NCBI GenBank assembly: GCA_947176915.1
Contig: CAMWSM010000018.1
Span: 1 to 40,721 of the forward strand
From: an uncultured Porphyromonadaceae bacterium
GTDB lineage: Bacteria; Bacteroidota; Bacteroidia; Bacteroidales; Muribaculaceae
DNA length: 40,721 bases
Direction of reading: 5' to 3'
The notes under the pieces are model-generated. The model did no database searches. It saw only the letters and a list, made by a program, of their open reading frames with translations, and was not told where the DNA came from. Position 1 is the first letter of the stretch. Every line of letters begins with the position of its first letter. Below are positions 16,889 to 23,843 of this stretch, in pieces. Made by a program: the position numbers and the translations under genes.

Positions 16889-17923
16889 TTAAAGGAGAGC
16901 AAGCAGAGAATCAACATCTTCTTCTGTAGTTGACCAATCGGTTACGAATCTAACCACGGATTCTTTTTCTCCTTTTGGACCCCAAAGTTCAAAGCCTACT
17001 TTCTCTTTGAGGCGGTCTACAAGTTCATTAGGGAGTTTGAAGAATTGTTGATTGGTAAAGGATTCTATGAAAGGGGTAAACCCTTTCTCTATAAATCCTT
17101 TCTTTATCTTAAGGGCAAGGATGTCGGCATGTTCCCCGATTCGTATATAAAGGTTATCCTTGAACAGGGCGATGAATTGTACTGCGGGCAGCCTCCCTTT
17201 TGCAAGAAGTGCCCCATGAAGTTTCATCAATGATCGGAAGCGTGGCAATAATTCAGGATTTTTCGTTACCACTGCCTCTCCAAACAAGGCTCCGCATTTG
17301 GTGCCACCAATATAGAAAACATCTGCAAGGTTGGCAATATCTCTTAAAGTCAGGTCTGACCCTTTCGCAGCCAGCCCGTAAGCAAGGCGAGCGCCATCTA
17401 TATATAATGGAAGATTGAATCTGCGGCATACTTCGGAAATCTCTTGCAGTTCGGCGTGAGAATAAAGTGTGCCGTATTCCGTAGGGTATGAGATATAGAC
17501 CATAGCGGGGCGCACGATATGCTCGTTTGCCTCATCCCCAAGAAATTCCTCCATATAATTTTGGATGGAAGAGGCTGTAATTTTTCCCTCTCTACCGGGC
17601 AGGGCAATCACTTTATGCCCGTCAGCTTCGATAGCCCCTGCTTCGTGAACGTTAATATGACCTGATTCGCAACAAATCACACCGTCATTACGGGAAAGAA
17701 TACGATCAATCACTATCTTGTTGGTCTGAGTGCCACCCTCCAGAAAGAAAACCGCCCCTTGTTCCAATCCACAGGCATCAAGGATTATTCGTTGCGCCTC
17801 TTCCGTGAATTCGTCGTATCCATAGCCAACGGTTTTGATTGCGTTTGTTTCGCACAGATACAGGAGCACCTCCGGATGGGCGCCTGCCATATAGTCGCAA
17901 TTAAAAAATGAGATTCTATCCAT
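16889..17923 (-). CDS. ltaE: Low-specificity L-threonine aldolase (PLP-dependent)
   Basis: The enzyme cleaves L-threonine or L-allo-threonine to glycine and acetaldehyde, using a fold type I PLP site. The protein is 344 aa from the ATG at 17923. The frame is open to 17959, but MDRISFFNCDYMAGAHPEVL is the usual family N-terminus, so the shorter form is chosen. The PLP-pyridine aspartate is in YIDGARL (Asp176). The Schiff-base lysine is in FYIGGTKCGALFG (Lys209). The Gly-rich EGGTQTN motif for phosphate binding is near residue 62. The related beta-eliminating lyases are the alternative family, but the HPEVL/IDGARL/GGTKCG combination favours threonine aldolase. The gene is downstream of an XRE regulator on the same strand, with a 118-bp gap carrying unusual inverted and direct repeats. 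Confidence 0.9.
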   Translation of the reverse strand: MDRISFFNCDYMAGAHPEVLLYLCETNAIKTVGYGYDEFTEEAQRIILDACGLEQGAVFFLEGGTQTNKIVIDRILSRNDGVICCESGHINVHEAGAIEADGHKVIALPGREGKITASSIQNYMEEFLGDEANEHIVRPAMVYISYPTEYGTLYSHAELQEISEVCRRFNLPLYIDGARLAYGLAAKGSDLTLRDIANLADVFYIGGTKCGALFGEAVVTKNPELLPRFRSLMKLHGALLAKGRLPAVQFIALFKDNLYIRIGEHADILALKIKKGFIEKGFTPFIESFTNQQFFKLPNELVDRLKEKVGFELWGPKGEKESVVRFVTDWSTTEEDVDSLLALL

Positions 17924-17938
17924 TAATATCTTTATTTT

Positions 17939-18012
17939 GATATCGTTGCCAACAACCATGCAGTTGTATTTAGAAAGGAATGGGGATACGTTGCCCAGGT
18001 AGTATCGGCAAC
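17939..18012 (-). promoter_or_regulatory. Repeated GTTGCC/GATAC motifs in the ltaE leader
   Basis: The plus strand reads GATATCGTTGCC at 17939-17950 and GATACGTTGCC at 17985-17995, then CAGGTA, then GTATC at 18002-18006 and GGCAAC at 18007-18012. GATAC can pair with GTATC, and GTTGCC with GGCAAC, but the two pairings interleave and compete. This may be an operator or a switch in the 5' leader. The functional call is inference. Confidence 0.3.
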
Positions 18013-18041
18013 AGAAGATGCGAATATTATTTTGTGAGAAA

Positions 18042-18503
18042 TCAGTAATCTATGCCATTCCTGATTAGAAGTTCCTTTAGGCGAAAATTCTCATTACGAA
18101 GAGAGTCAACTTCTTCGCGCAACTGGTCTAAACGCTCTGAAAGACGATCGTTTCTTTTGGTGAGAAATTCTATTCTGGAGGAATCCTCATCAGCTTTGTT
18201 GTGATTTCTCTGATGAGCAAGTTCATGGAAATGGTTAAGCAACTGAGTCAGTGAATCTGTTGAATCAATGGGATGGGTGTGAGGAGGAACGGCAACCTGC
18301 GCTGTTTCCTCTATCATATAGTCGTTCAGACTGTCTAATTCAAAAATCTCCTTAAGCCTTTCCATCTTGTCGTCCGGCATTCGGCTACGCCCATTCTCTA
18401 TGGCTGAAAGAAAACTGGGGCGAACTTGCAGTAGATCGGCAAGTTCCTTTTGACTCATTCCCGCTCTTTTACGAAGTTTTATTAAATCGATTCTGGTCAT
18501 CAT
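18042..18503 (-). CDS. XRE-family HTH regulator with C-terminal coiled coil
   Basis: The protein is 153 aa starting at the ATG at 18503, which overlaps the stop of the upstream 53-codon gene (TAATG). In-frame ATGs at 18509 and 18500 are alternatives. Residues about 5-60 are a Cro/C1-type helix-turn-helix (LIKLRKRAGMSQKELADLLQV, then RPSFLSAIENGRSRMP). A hydrophilic linker follows. The C-terminal 45 residues form a heptad-patterned coiled coil (LTKRNDRLSERLDQLREEV and onward), probably for dimerisation. No toxin or metallopeptidase partner is adjacent, so this does not look like a toxin-antitoxin pair, although the small upstream gene has not been tested for that role. The target is unknown. 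The divergent phosphatase promoter and its own promoter are the nearest candidates. Confidence 0.88.
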   Translation of the reverse strand: MMTRIDLIKLRKRAGMSQKELADLLQVRPSFLSAIENGRSRMPDDKMERLKEIFELDSLNDYMIEETAQVAVPPHTHPIDSTDSLTQLLNHFHELAHQRNHNKADEDSSRIEFLTKRNDRLSERLDQLREEVDSLRNENFRLKELLIRNGIDY

Positions 18504-18664
18504 TAGCATGCAATCATTTCATAATGGTTAGGGTAGTTGTATTTGATCTGTATGGAAATGCGTATAGCCTCCTGGCGGAGGCGGTGTGCTACCTCATGAA
18601 TAGGGGAGTCTCCTTTGATAAGGGGAGCTGAATTCATTAGGTCGATAAATTCCTTAGTTATCAT
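18503..18664 (-). CDS. Small hypothetical protein (53 aa) coupled to the XRE regulator
   Basis: The reading frame starts MITKEFIDLMNSAPLIKGD and ends NYPNHYEMIAC. The stop codon overlaps the XRE start as TAATG, and a strong promoter match lies 90-120 bp upstream on the same strand, so it should be transcribed. The middle (HEVAHRLRQEAIRISIQI) is an amphipathic helix. There is no signal peptide or membrane segment. I do not recognise the family. Codon use (GAATTTATCGACCTAATG) is like that of neighbouring genes. A 15-codon frame at 18661-18708 overlaps its start as ATGA and could be a leader peptide. Confidence 0.6.
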   Translation of the reverse strand: MITKEFIDLMNSAPLIKGDSPIHEVAHRLRQEAIRISIQIKYNYPNHYEMIAC

Positions 18665-18754
18665 ATTTTTATAAGTATGTATAATCTTATGGTTCGCTGA
18701 TTAGTCATGGGAGCCATTTCCCTGAACAGACAGCGTTGCAGAAAGTTTCTTTCG

Positions 18755-18786
18755 CAAAGTTAGTGGAATATCTATAAAAATACAAA
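18755..18786 (-). promoter_or_regulatory. Promoter for the small gene/XRE unit
   Basis: On the minus strand, TTTG (18783-18786), a 20-bp spacer and TAACTTTG (18755-18762) match the Bacteroidetes -33/-7 consensus TTTG-N19-21-TAnnTTTG exactly. The predicted transcript starts near 18748, giving a leader of about 84 nt before the 53-codon gene. Confidence 0.75.
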
Positions 18787-18793
18787 TATTGAA

Positions 18794-18825
18794 TTTGTAG
18801 ATGATAAAAAAAATATGTAATTTTG
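18794..18825 (+). promoter_or_regulatory. Promoter for the histidine phosphatase gene
   Basis: TTTG (18794-18797), a 20-bp spacer and TAATTTTG (18818-18825) match the Bacteroidetes consensus exactly. The predicted start site is near 18832. The box rules out a TTG start at 18823 for the downstream gene. Only 7 bp separate it from the divergent XRE-unit promoter. Confidence 0.78.
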
Positions 18826-18888
18826 GGGAGTGAAAATAAAGGGAACAAAATTAATTGTTTCATTAAATCTAACCTTGAAAAAACAGAC

Positions 18889-20247
18889 ATGAAGAAGACA
18901 ATTCTCAGAGCATCGTTGCTTGCTTTGGTCATGACTTTAGGTGTGCCGGCATTCGGAGCCCCAAAAAAGAAACAGACCGTAAAGAAAGAGGAGCCGAAAT
19001 CATTAGTTGACGATGTTACTTACCGTCAGAGCGGGGGAACCTATTATTGTTATCCCTATCTTACAGAAACACCTCCTGCGCTGACTCCTGCGCCGGAAGG
19101 ATACGAGCCTTTCCATATTGAGCATTACGGGAGACACGGTTCACGCTGGTTGATAGGTTATAAGAACTATGAACGGGCGTATGAGGTTTTGAATAAAGCT
19201 AATAAAGCAGGAAAACTCACACCTCTCGGTGAAAAGGTCTTCCACGCTGTGAAACAGATATATCAAGATGTCCAGAACCGAGAAGGGGAGCTTTCGGACA
19301 ATGGCGCTCTCCAGCATAAGGGTATAGGAAAGAGAATGGTAAAGAATTTCCCGCAGGTCTTTACCCCCAACACAAATATAGATGCCAAATCTACAGTGAT
19401 AATACGCTCAATCCTTTCCATGTTCAATGGCTTGAACGGAATACAGAGTGAAGTGCCGGATATCAACATAAAGACCGACGCCAGCCGTGCAACAATGTGG
19501 TACATGGATTATGATGACACTATTGCATGGAATCTAAGAAAGAAACCAAAGGAGGAGATCAAGGCATTCCAGAAACGACATGCCAATAAAGGTGAATTTC
19601 TAAAAAAATTAATCAATGATCCCGTTTATGCTCAAGACAGCATCGGAAACAAACTCTTTCATGCTCTATTCTCGGTTTTGATCAACGCTCAGAGCCATTC
19701 CACACAGCCTTGGCTTGCAGAAGAGGTATTTACTCCCGAAGAGGTAAGAGATCAGTGGCAGGTTAGAAATGTCGATTGGTTCCTCAGAAGCGGCAATTCA
19801 AAACTGACCGACAACCGAGTGCCTTACTCTCAAGCCAATGTTTTGAACAACATAATAGAGAGTGCGGACACTGCACTTAATTCAAGCAACCTGAGTGTAA
19901 ATCTCCGTTATGGACATGACACTATCGTTATGCCCTTGACAGTTCTTATGGAGCTGGACAATTTCGGAGAGGAGATAAATGACCTTGAACAGGTCGCTGC
20001 TTCAGGGTGGCATAATTATATGGTTGTGCCAAAGGCAGGCAACATCCAGATTGTATTCTATCGTAAGCCGGGCACAGTCGATCCTGAGGATGTACTTATA
20101 AAAGTGCTCCTCAATGAGCGGGAAGTTACGCTGCCCATAGATAGGAACAACGGCCCTTACTACAAATGGACCGACGTACGTAATTATTATAAAAATAAGA
20201 TCAAGGATTACGTAACTTCTGATCCAGCGCTTGGAGTAATAGATTAA
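18889..20247 (+). CDS. Secreted histidine-type acid phosphatase (phytase/MINPP-like)
   Basis: This is a branch-2 histidine phosphatase that removes phosphate through a phospho-histidine intermediate. The protein is 452 aa from the ATG at 18889. An in-frame TTG at 18823 lies inside the promoter -7 box and is rejected. The signal peptide is MKKTILRASLLALVMTLGVPAFG. The catalytic RHGSR motif is at residues 82-86, preceded by IEHYG, and the distal HD dyad is at 343-344 in RYGHDTIVMPL. The domain order fits multiple inositol polyphosphate phosphatase-like enzymes, which are common in gut Bacteroidales, but the substrate is not fixed by sequence. Location is periplasm or outside. The gene stands alone, with its own promoter and a strong terminator. 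Confidence 0.87.
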   Translation: MKKTILRASLLALVMTLGVPAFGAPKKKQTVKKEEPKSLVDDVTYRQSGGTYYCYPYLTETPPALTPAPEGYEPFHIEHYGRHGSRWLIGYKNYERAYEVLNKANKAGKLTPLGEKVFHAVKQIYQDVQNREGELSDNGALQHKGIGKRMVKNFPQVFTPNTNIDAKSTVIIRSILSMFNGLNGIQSEVPDINIKTDASRATMWYMDYDDTIAWNLRKKPKEEIKAFQKRHANKGEFLKKLINDPVYAQDSIGNKLFHALFSVLINAQSHSTQPWLAEEVFTPEEVRDQWQVRNVDWFLRSGNSKLTDNRVPYSQANVLNNIIESADTALNSSNLSVNLRYGHDTIVMPLTVLMELDNFGEEINDLEQVAASGWHNYMVVPKAGNIQIVFYRKPGTVDPEDVLIKVLLNEREVTLPIDRNNGPYYKWTDVRNYYKNKIKDYVTSDPALGVID

Positions 20248-20267
20248 AATTCTATAATTATACAAAT

Positions 20268-20301
20268 AATCCGGTGTTTTTTGCATAAAAAGCACCGGAT
20301 T
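20268..20301 (+). terminator. Rho-independent terminator after the histidine phosphatase
   Basis: A 15-bp stem (20268-20282 with 20287-20301, one G-U pair) closes a GCAT loop. Its GC core is CCGGTG/CACCGG. It is followed by TTATTTTTTTT, a strong U-tract on the plus strand. Confidence 0.88.
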
Positions 20302-20322
20302 TTATTTTTTTTATACTATAGT

Positions 20323-20354
20323 TATTGATATTTGACGCTAAAGCGTTATCTTTG
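20323..20354 (+). promoter_or_regulatory. Promoter of the methionine-phenylalanine gene block
   Basis: TATTG (20323-20327), a 19-bp spacer and TATCTTTG (20347-20354) give a good -33/-7 pair. The predicted start site near 20361 leaves a leader of about 100 nt before the first gene, long enough to carry regulation. Confidence 0.6.
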
Positions 20355-20373
20355 TGGAATATTTTCACGCGAG

Positions 20374-20461
20374 TGTTAAGAAACAACAAGAACACAAAGA
20401 AACAACAAATTCCGGAGGTATGCTTTTCAGCTCCGGTATAAAAAGAAGATAAATATTCATC
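20374..20461 (+). promoter_or_regulatory. Structured 5' leader of the methionine block
   Basis: The leader has a 12-nt direct repeat (AAGAAACAACAA, two copies 20 nt apart) in a purine-rich, unstructured stretch. A hairpin follows, CCGGAG (20412-20417) pairing with CTCCGG (20431-20436). The hairpin's left arm overlaps the best Shine-Dalgarno-like run in the area (GGAGG, 20414-20418). An ATG at 20420 opens a 10-codon frame (MLFSSGIKRR) ending at 20452. I do not recognise a known SAM or cobalamin riboswitch here. A regulatory role is inference. Confidence 0.4.
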
Positions 20462-21646
20462 ATGAAGGAAACCACAAGAGCAATTCATACTCCTTATCAA
20501 AGGAGGGATGCTTACGACGCGCTCCAAATGCCGGTTTATCATGCCATGGCATTTGAATTTGACAATGCAGCCGTTATGTCAGACGCATTCTGCGGAAGAA
20601 CTAACGCGCCTGACTATTCACGAGTGCTAAACCCTACAGTGACTCATTTCGAGGAGATAGTAGCCTCACTCAGCGGAGCTAAAGAGGTGAGTGCCTTCAC
20701 ATCGGGTATGGCTGCAATAAGTGCAATGCTTTTCTCTACAGTAAAGGCAGGGCAAAATGTGGTGAGTTCACGCCATCTATTTGGCAACACGTATCTCCTT
20801 CTGACGAATACTTTAAGGCGGTTTGGAGTCGAAGCCCGTCTGACAGATTTGACAGATTCAAAACTTGTAGAGAAGGCTGTAGATGAAAATACAGCGTGTA
20901 TCTTTCTTGAGACGGTAACAAATCCCCAAACTGAAGTGGCAGATGTAAGGGAACTTGCAAAAATTGCCAAAAAACATGGGATACCTTTGATAGCAGACAC
21001 CACCATGATTCCTTTCACTCAATTTGACGGGGAGAAGATGGGTCTGGATTTCCAGGTCGTTTCATCTACCAAATACATATCCGGTGGTGCCACAAGTCTG
21101 GGAGGTCTCATAATCGATTACGGTCATTTCCCGGAAATTTCACGTCTTATCAAAAAGGATGCCGTTTTCAATCTCGGAGGCTACATGACTCCTCATGCCG
21201 CCTATATGCAAACGTTAGGTCTTGAGACGCTTAAGGTTAGATATGAGCGCCAGGCTGATTCCGCTTTGAGGATTGCGCAGATGCTTGAGAACACCCCGGG
21301 AGTGGAAAGCGTGGGTTATCCGGGTCTTGACAGTCATCCTTACCATAAGCTTTTCAATGAACTTTATGGAGACAGGGCAGGCGCTATGGTTACCTTTGAC
21401 CTTAAGGATGAAGAGTCATGCTATAAATTCATCAATGCTTTGAAACTTGTGCACAGGGCTACAAATCTTTTTGACAACCGTAGTCTTGCCATTCATCCGG
21501 CAAGCACTATTTTCGGACCTCTCACTGAAGAGGAAAGGATTGCCATGGATGTAAAACCGACCACAATCCGACTCTCAATAGGTCTTGAGGATGTTGACGA
21601 TATATACGCAGACCTCCGGCAGGCAATAGAGGCGGCAACCGAATAG
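20462..21646 (+). CDS. Cys/Met-metabolism PLP enzyme (homoserine sulfhydrylase / cystathionine gamma-synthase type)
   Basis: This 394-aa fold type I PLP enzyme belongs to the trans-sulfuration family. The features are YSRVLNPT (52-59), SGMAA (81-85), a PLP-pyridine aspartate at 179 (IADTT), and the PLP lysine at Lys204 in SSTKYISGG. The active-site loop reads HLFGNTY, with Phe107 where MetB and methionine gamma-lyase have Tyr. Phe at that place is also known in MetZ-type O-succinylhomoserine sulfhydrylases. With MalY, MetF and MetH following, a role in making homocysteine or cystathionine from an activated homoserine is the best inference. Direct sulfhydrylation versus trans-sulfuration cannot be decided from sequence. 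It is the first gene of a long co-directional block behind a structured leader. Confidence 0.85.
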   Translation: MKETTRAIHTPYQRRDAYDALQMPVYHAMAFEFDNAAVMSDAFCGRTNAPDYSRVLNPTVTHFEEIVASLSGAKEVSAFTSGMAAISAMLFSTVKAGQNVVSSRHLFGNTYLLLTNTLRRFGVEARLTDLTDSKLVEKAVDENTACIFLETVTNPQTEVADVRELAKIAKKHGIPLIADTTMIPFTQFDGEKMGLDFQVVSSTKYISGGATSLGGLIIDYGHFPEISRLIKKDAVFNLGGYMTPHAAYMQTLGLETLKVRYERQADSALRIAQMLENTPGVESVGYPGLDSHPYHKLFNELYGDRAGAMVTFDLKDEESCYKFINALKLVHRATNLFDNRSLAIHPASTIFGPLTEEERIAMDVKPTTIRLSIGLEDVDDIYADLRQAIEAATE

Positions 21647-21679
21647 TGAATCCATAACTAAGAAATTGCAGATATTTTG

Positions 21680-22873
21680 ATGGGAAAATACAATTTTGAT
21701 GAAGTCATAGAGCGTAGGGGGACCGGGGCTTTGAAGACAGATGCTCTTGCTGAACGTTTTGGAAGAGACGATCTCCTTTCTGCATGGGTGGCTGATATGG
21801 ATTTTGCAACTCCGGATTTTATTCGTGAGGCATTAATCGAGAGAATAAGTGGCAATCCTATCCTCGGCTACACCATAGAGCCTGCAGACTATAAGCCATC
21901 GATTATAGATTGGGAAAGAAATCTGCATAACTGGGAGCTGAAACCTGAATGGCTGTCCTACATCCCGGGGATTGTGAAGGGAATAGGAATGGTCATCAAT
22001 GTGTTTACGAAACCGGGGGATGATGTTGTCATCATGCCTCCGGTCTATCACCCATTCCGTATAACAGCCGAAGAGAATGGGAGAAATGTTGTCAACATTC
22101 CTCTCATCGAGGATTCTCGTAAGAGATATTTCATTAATTTTGATGCTCTTGAAAATCTCCAGACATTAGGAGGAGTGCTTTTGCTCTCAAATCCTCACAA
22201 TCCCGGCGGCAGGATGTGGACAGAAGATGAACTGAAGCGACTTGCCGATATTTGCAAAAAGAAGGGTCTGCTCGTAGTTTCGGATGAAATACACGCTGAC
22301 ATGGCTTTGTGGGGGAAAACACATGTTCCATTTGCTACAGTGAGTGAGGAAGCCGCAAGCAACAGCATCACGTTCTGTGCTCCCTCCAAGACATTTAATA
22401 TTCCCGGCATCGTCAGTTCTTTCTCTGTCGTGCCTGATGAAGAGATACGCAGCCAATTCTACGGTTGGCTTGCAGCCAATGAATTTGGCGACGCTCCTCT
22501 ATTATCACACATAGCCACTATCTCTGCCTATCGTAAGGGAGAGGAATGGCGCAAGGAGATGATTAGTTATGTTGAATCCAACATACGTTATGTAGAAGAT
22601 TTCTGCCGGGAAAACATTCCCGGAGTCAGTGCGTTGCGTCCGGATGCCTCTTTCCTTGTCTGGCTTGATTGCAGGGAACTTGGATTAAGCCATGATGAGC
22701 TTATAGATTTGTTTGTCAATAAGGCTTGCGTGGCTCTCAATGACGGGGAAATGTTTGGAAAAGAGGGAGCCGGAATGATGCGTCTGAACGTTGCGGCGCC
22801 GCGAGCTACGCTGGAGAAGGTTATGAATCGCATTAAGAATGCAGTGGCTGAGCTAAGGAAAGAAGAGCAATGA
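21680..22873 (+). CDS. MalY/PatB-type cystathionine beta-lyase
   Basis: This is a class I/II-fold PLP enzyme of the MalY/PatB group, which splits cystathionine to homocysteine, pyruvate and ammonia. The protein is 397 aa from the ATG at 21680; a TTG three bases upstream is also in frame. Diagnostic sequences are WVADMDF near the N-terminus, LSNPHNPGGRMW, VSDEIHADM (the aspartate pairs with the PLP nitrogen), and APSKTFNIPG with the Schiff-base Lys237. It follows the trans-sulfuration enzyme by 33 bp, so the two together could convert activated homoserine and cysteine to homocysteine. The stop overlaps the metF start as ATGA, giving tight coupling. Confidence 0.9.
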   Translation: MGKYNFDEVIERRGTGALKTDALAERFGRDDLLSAWVADMDFATPDFIREALIERISGNPILGYTIEPADYKPSIIDWERNLHNWELKPEWLSYIPGIVKGIGMVINVFTKPGDDVVIMPPVYHPFRITAEENGRNVVNIPLIEDSRKRYFINFDALENLQTLGGVLLLSNPHNPGGRMWTEDELKRLADICKKKGLLVVSDEIHADMALWGKTHVPFATVSEEAASNSITFCAPSKTFNIPGIVSSFSVVPDEEIRSQFYGWLAANEFGDAPLLSHIATISAYRKGEEWRKEMISYVESNIRYVEDFCRENIPGVSALRPDASFLVWLDCRELGLSHDELIDLFVNKACVALNDGEMFGKEGAGMMRLNVAAPRATLEKVMNRIKNAVAELRKEEQ

Positions 22874-23823
22874 GAATAATCGACATAATCAATGAGAGCG
22901 CAAATCCTGTTTTCTCCTTTGAAATTTTGCCCCCGTTGAAAGGGAACAGTATCAGTAAGGTTTTCGGGATAATTGACAAACTAAAGAAATTCGATCCAAA
23001 GTTTGTCAACATCACTTCTCATCACAGCGAATACGTTTATAAAGAACAGGGGGACGGCACATTAAGGAGAGTCAGTGTGCTGAAACGCCCCGGGACGGTT
23101 GCAATTGCTGCTGCGATACAAAATAAATATGGCCTTATTCCCGTGCCTCATATCATCTGCAAGGGATTTACAAAGGAGGAGACGGAATATGCCTTGCTCG
23201 ACCTGAATTTTCTCGGCATCAATAATCTTCTTGTTTTGAGAGGAGACGAGAAGGGGGAAAGTATGGTTGGAGTTGACCGTTCGCTCTATCATGAGCATTC
23301 CACTGACCTTCAGGAACAGATAAACAAGTTCAATCAGGGAATAGGGCTTGAAGGAACTAAAATCCAAGGCATAGAAACTCCGTTCTCTTACGGAATGGCA
23401 TGTTATCCTGAGAAACATGAGGAAGCGCCTAATATGGAATCAGATATTTACTATCTGAAGAAAAAGGTAGAAAATGGTGCTGACTATGTTGTTACTCAAA
23501 TGTTTTTTGACAACAATAAATACTTCGATTTCGTGAAGCGTTGTCGTGAAGCGGGAATAAATGTGCCTATCATTCCGGGTCTGAAACCTATTTCAAGAAA
23601 AGCTCATCTCTCAATTCTTCCCAAAACTTTCCGTGCGGATATTCCGGAAGAACTTGCATCTCGCATCCGGGAGAGCAAGAATGATGATGATGTAAAGGAG
23701 GCTGGAATAGAATGGGCAATCAAGCAAAGTAAGGAACTTCTTGAGAATGGAGCACCGGGACTGCACTTCTACACAATGAGTGTATCAGAGAGTGTGAGGA
23801 AGATTGCTGAAAAGGTGTTCTGA
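22870..23823 (+). CDS. metF: Methylenetetrahydrofolate reductase
   Basis: This flavoprotein reduces 5,10-methylene-THF to 5-methyl-THF, the methyl donor for MetH encoded directly downstream. The protein is 317 aa, slightly longer than E. coli MetF. The TIM-barrel opening SFEILPP has the conserved catalytic Glu18, and FVNITSH follows. Later motifs are PVPHIICKGFTKEE, LRGDEKGE and GADYVVTQMFFDNNKYFDF, all typical of the family. The ATG at 22870 overlaps the previous stop by four bases, indicating one transcript. Twenty base pairs separate it from metH. Confidence 0.95.
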   Translation: MRIIDIINESANPVFSFEILPPLKGNSISKVFGIIDKLKKFDPKFVNITSHHSEYVYKEQGDGTLRRVSVLKRPGTVAIAAAIQNKYGLIPVPHIICKGFTKEETEYALLDLNFLGINNLLVLRGDEKGESMVGVDRSLYHEHSTDLQEQINKFNQGIGLEGTKIQGIETPFSYGMACYPEKHEEAPNMESDIYYLKKKVENGADYVVTQMFFDNNKYFDFVKRCREAGINVPIIPGLKPISRKAHLSILPKTFRADIPEELASRIRESKNDDDVKEAGIEWAIKQSKELLENGAPGLHFYTMSVSESVRKIAEKVF

Positions 23824-23843
23824 GAAAACAAAATAACACTGGT

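Noticed and set aside
18042..18664. Toxin-antitoxin module formed by the XRE protein and the small gene
   Set aside because: The 53-aa protein has no recognisable toxin fold. The coiled-coil XRE protein is unlike typical HigA/HipB antitoxins in length and tail.
18823..18888. N-terminal extension of the histidine phosphatase from a TTG at 18823
   Set aside because: The TTG lies inside the promoter -7 box TAATTTTG. The ATG at 18889 starts a proper signal peptide.
20374..20461. Known SAM or cobalamin riboswitch upstream of the methionine genes
   Set aside because: I cannot find the conserved core of any class in this about 100-nt leader, so only an unassigned leader is reported.
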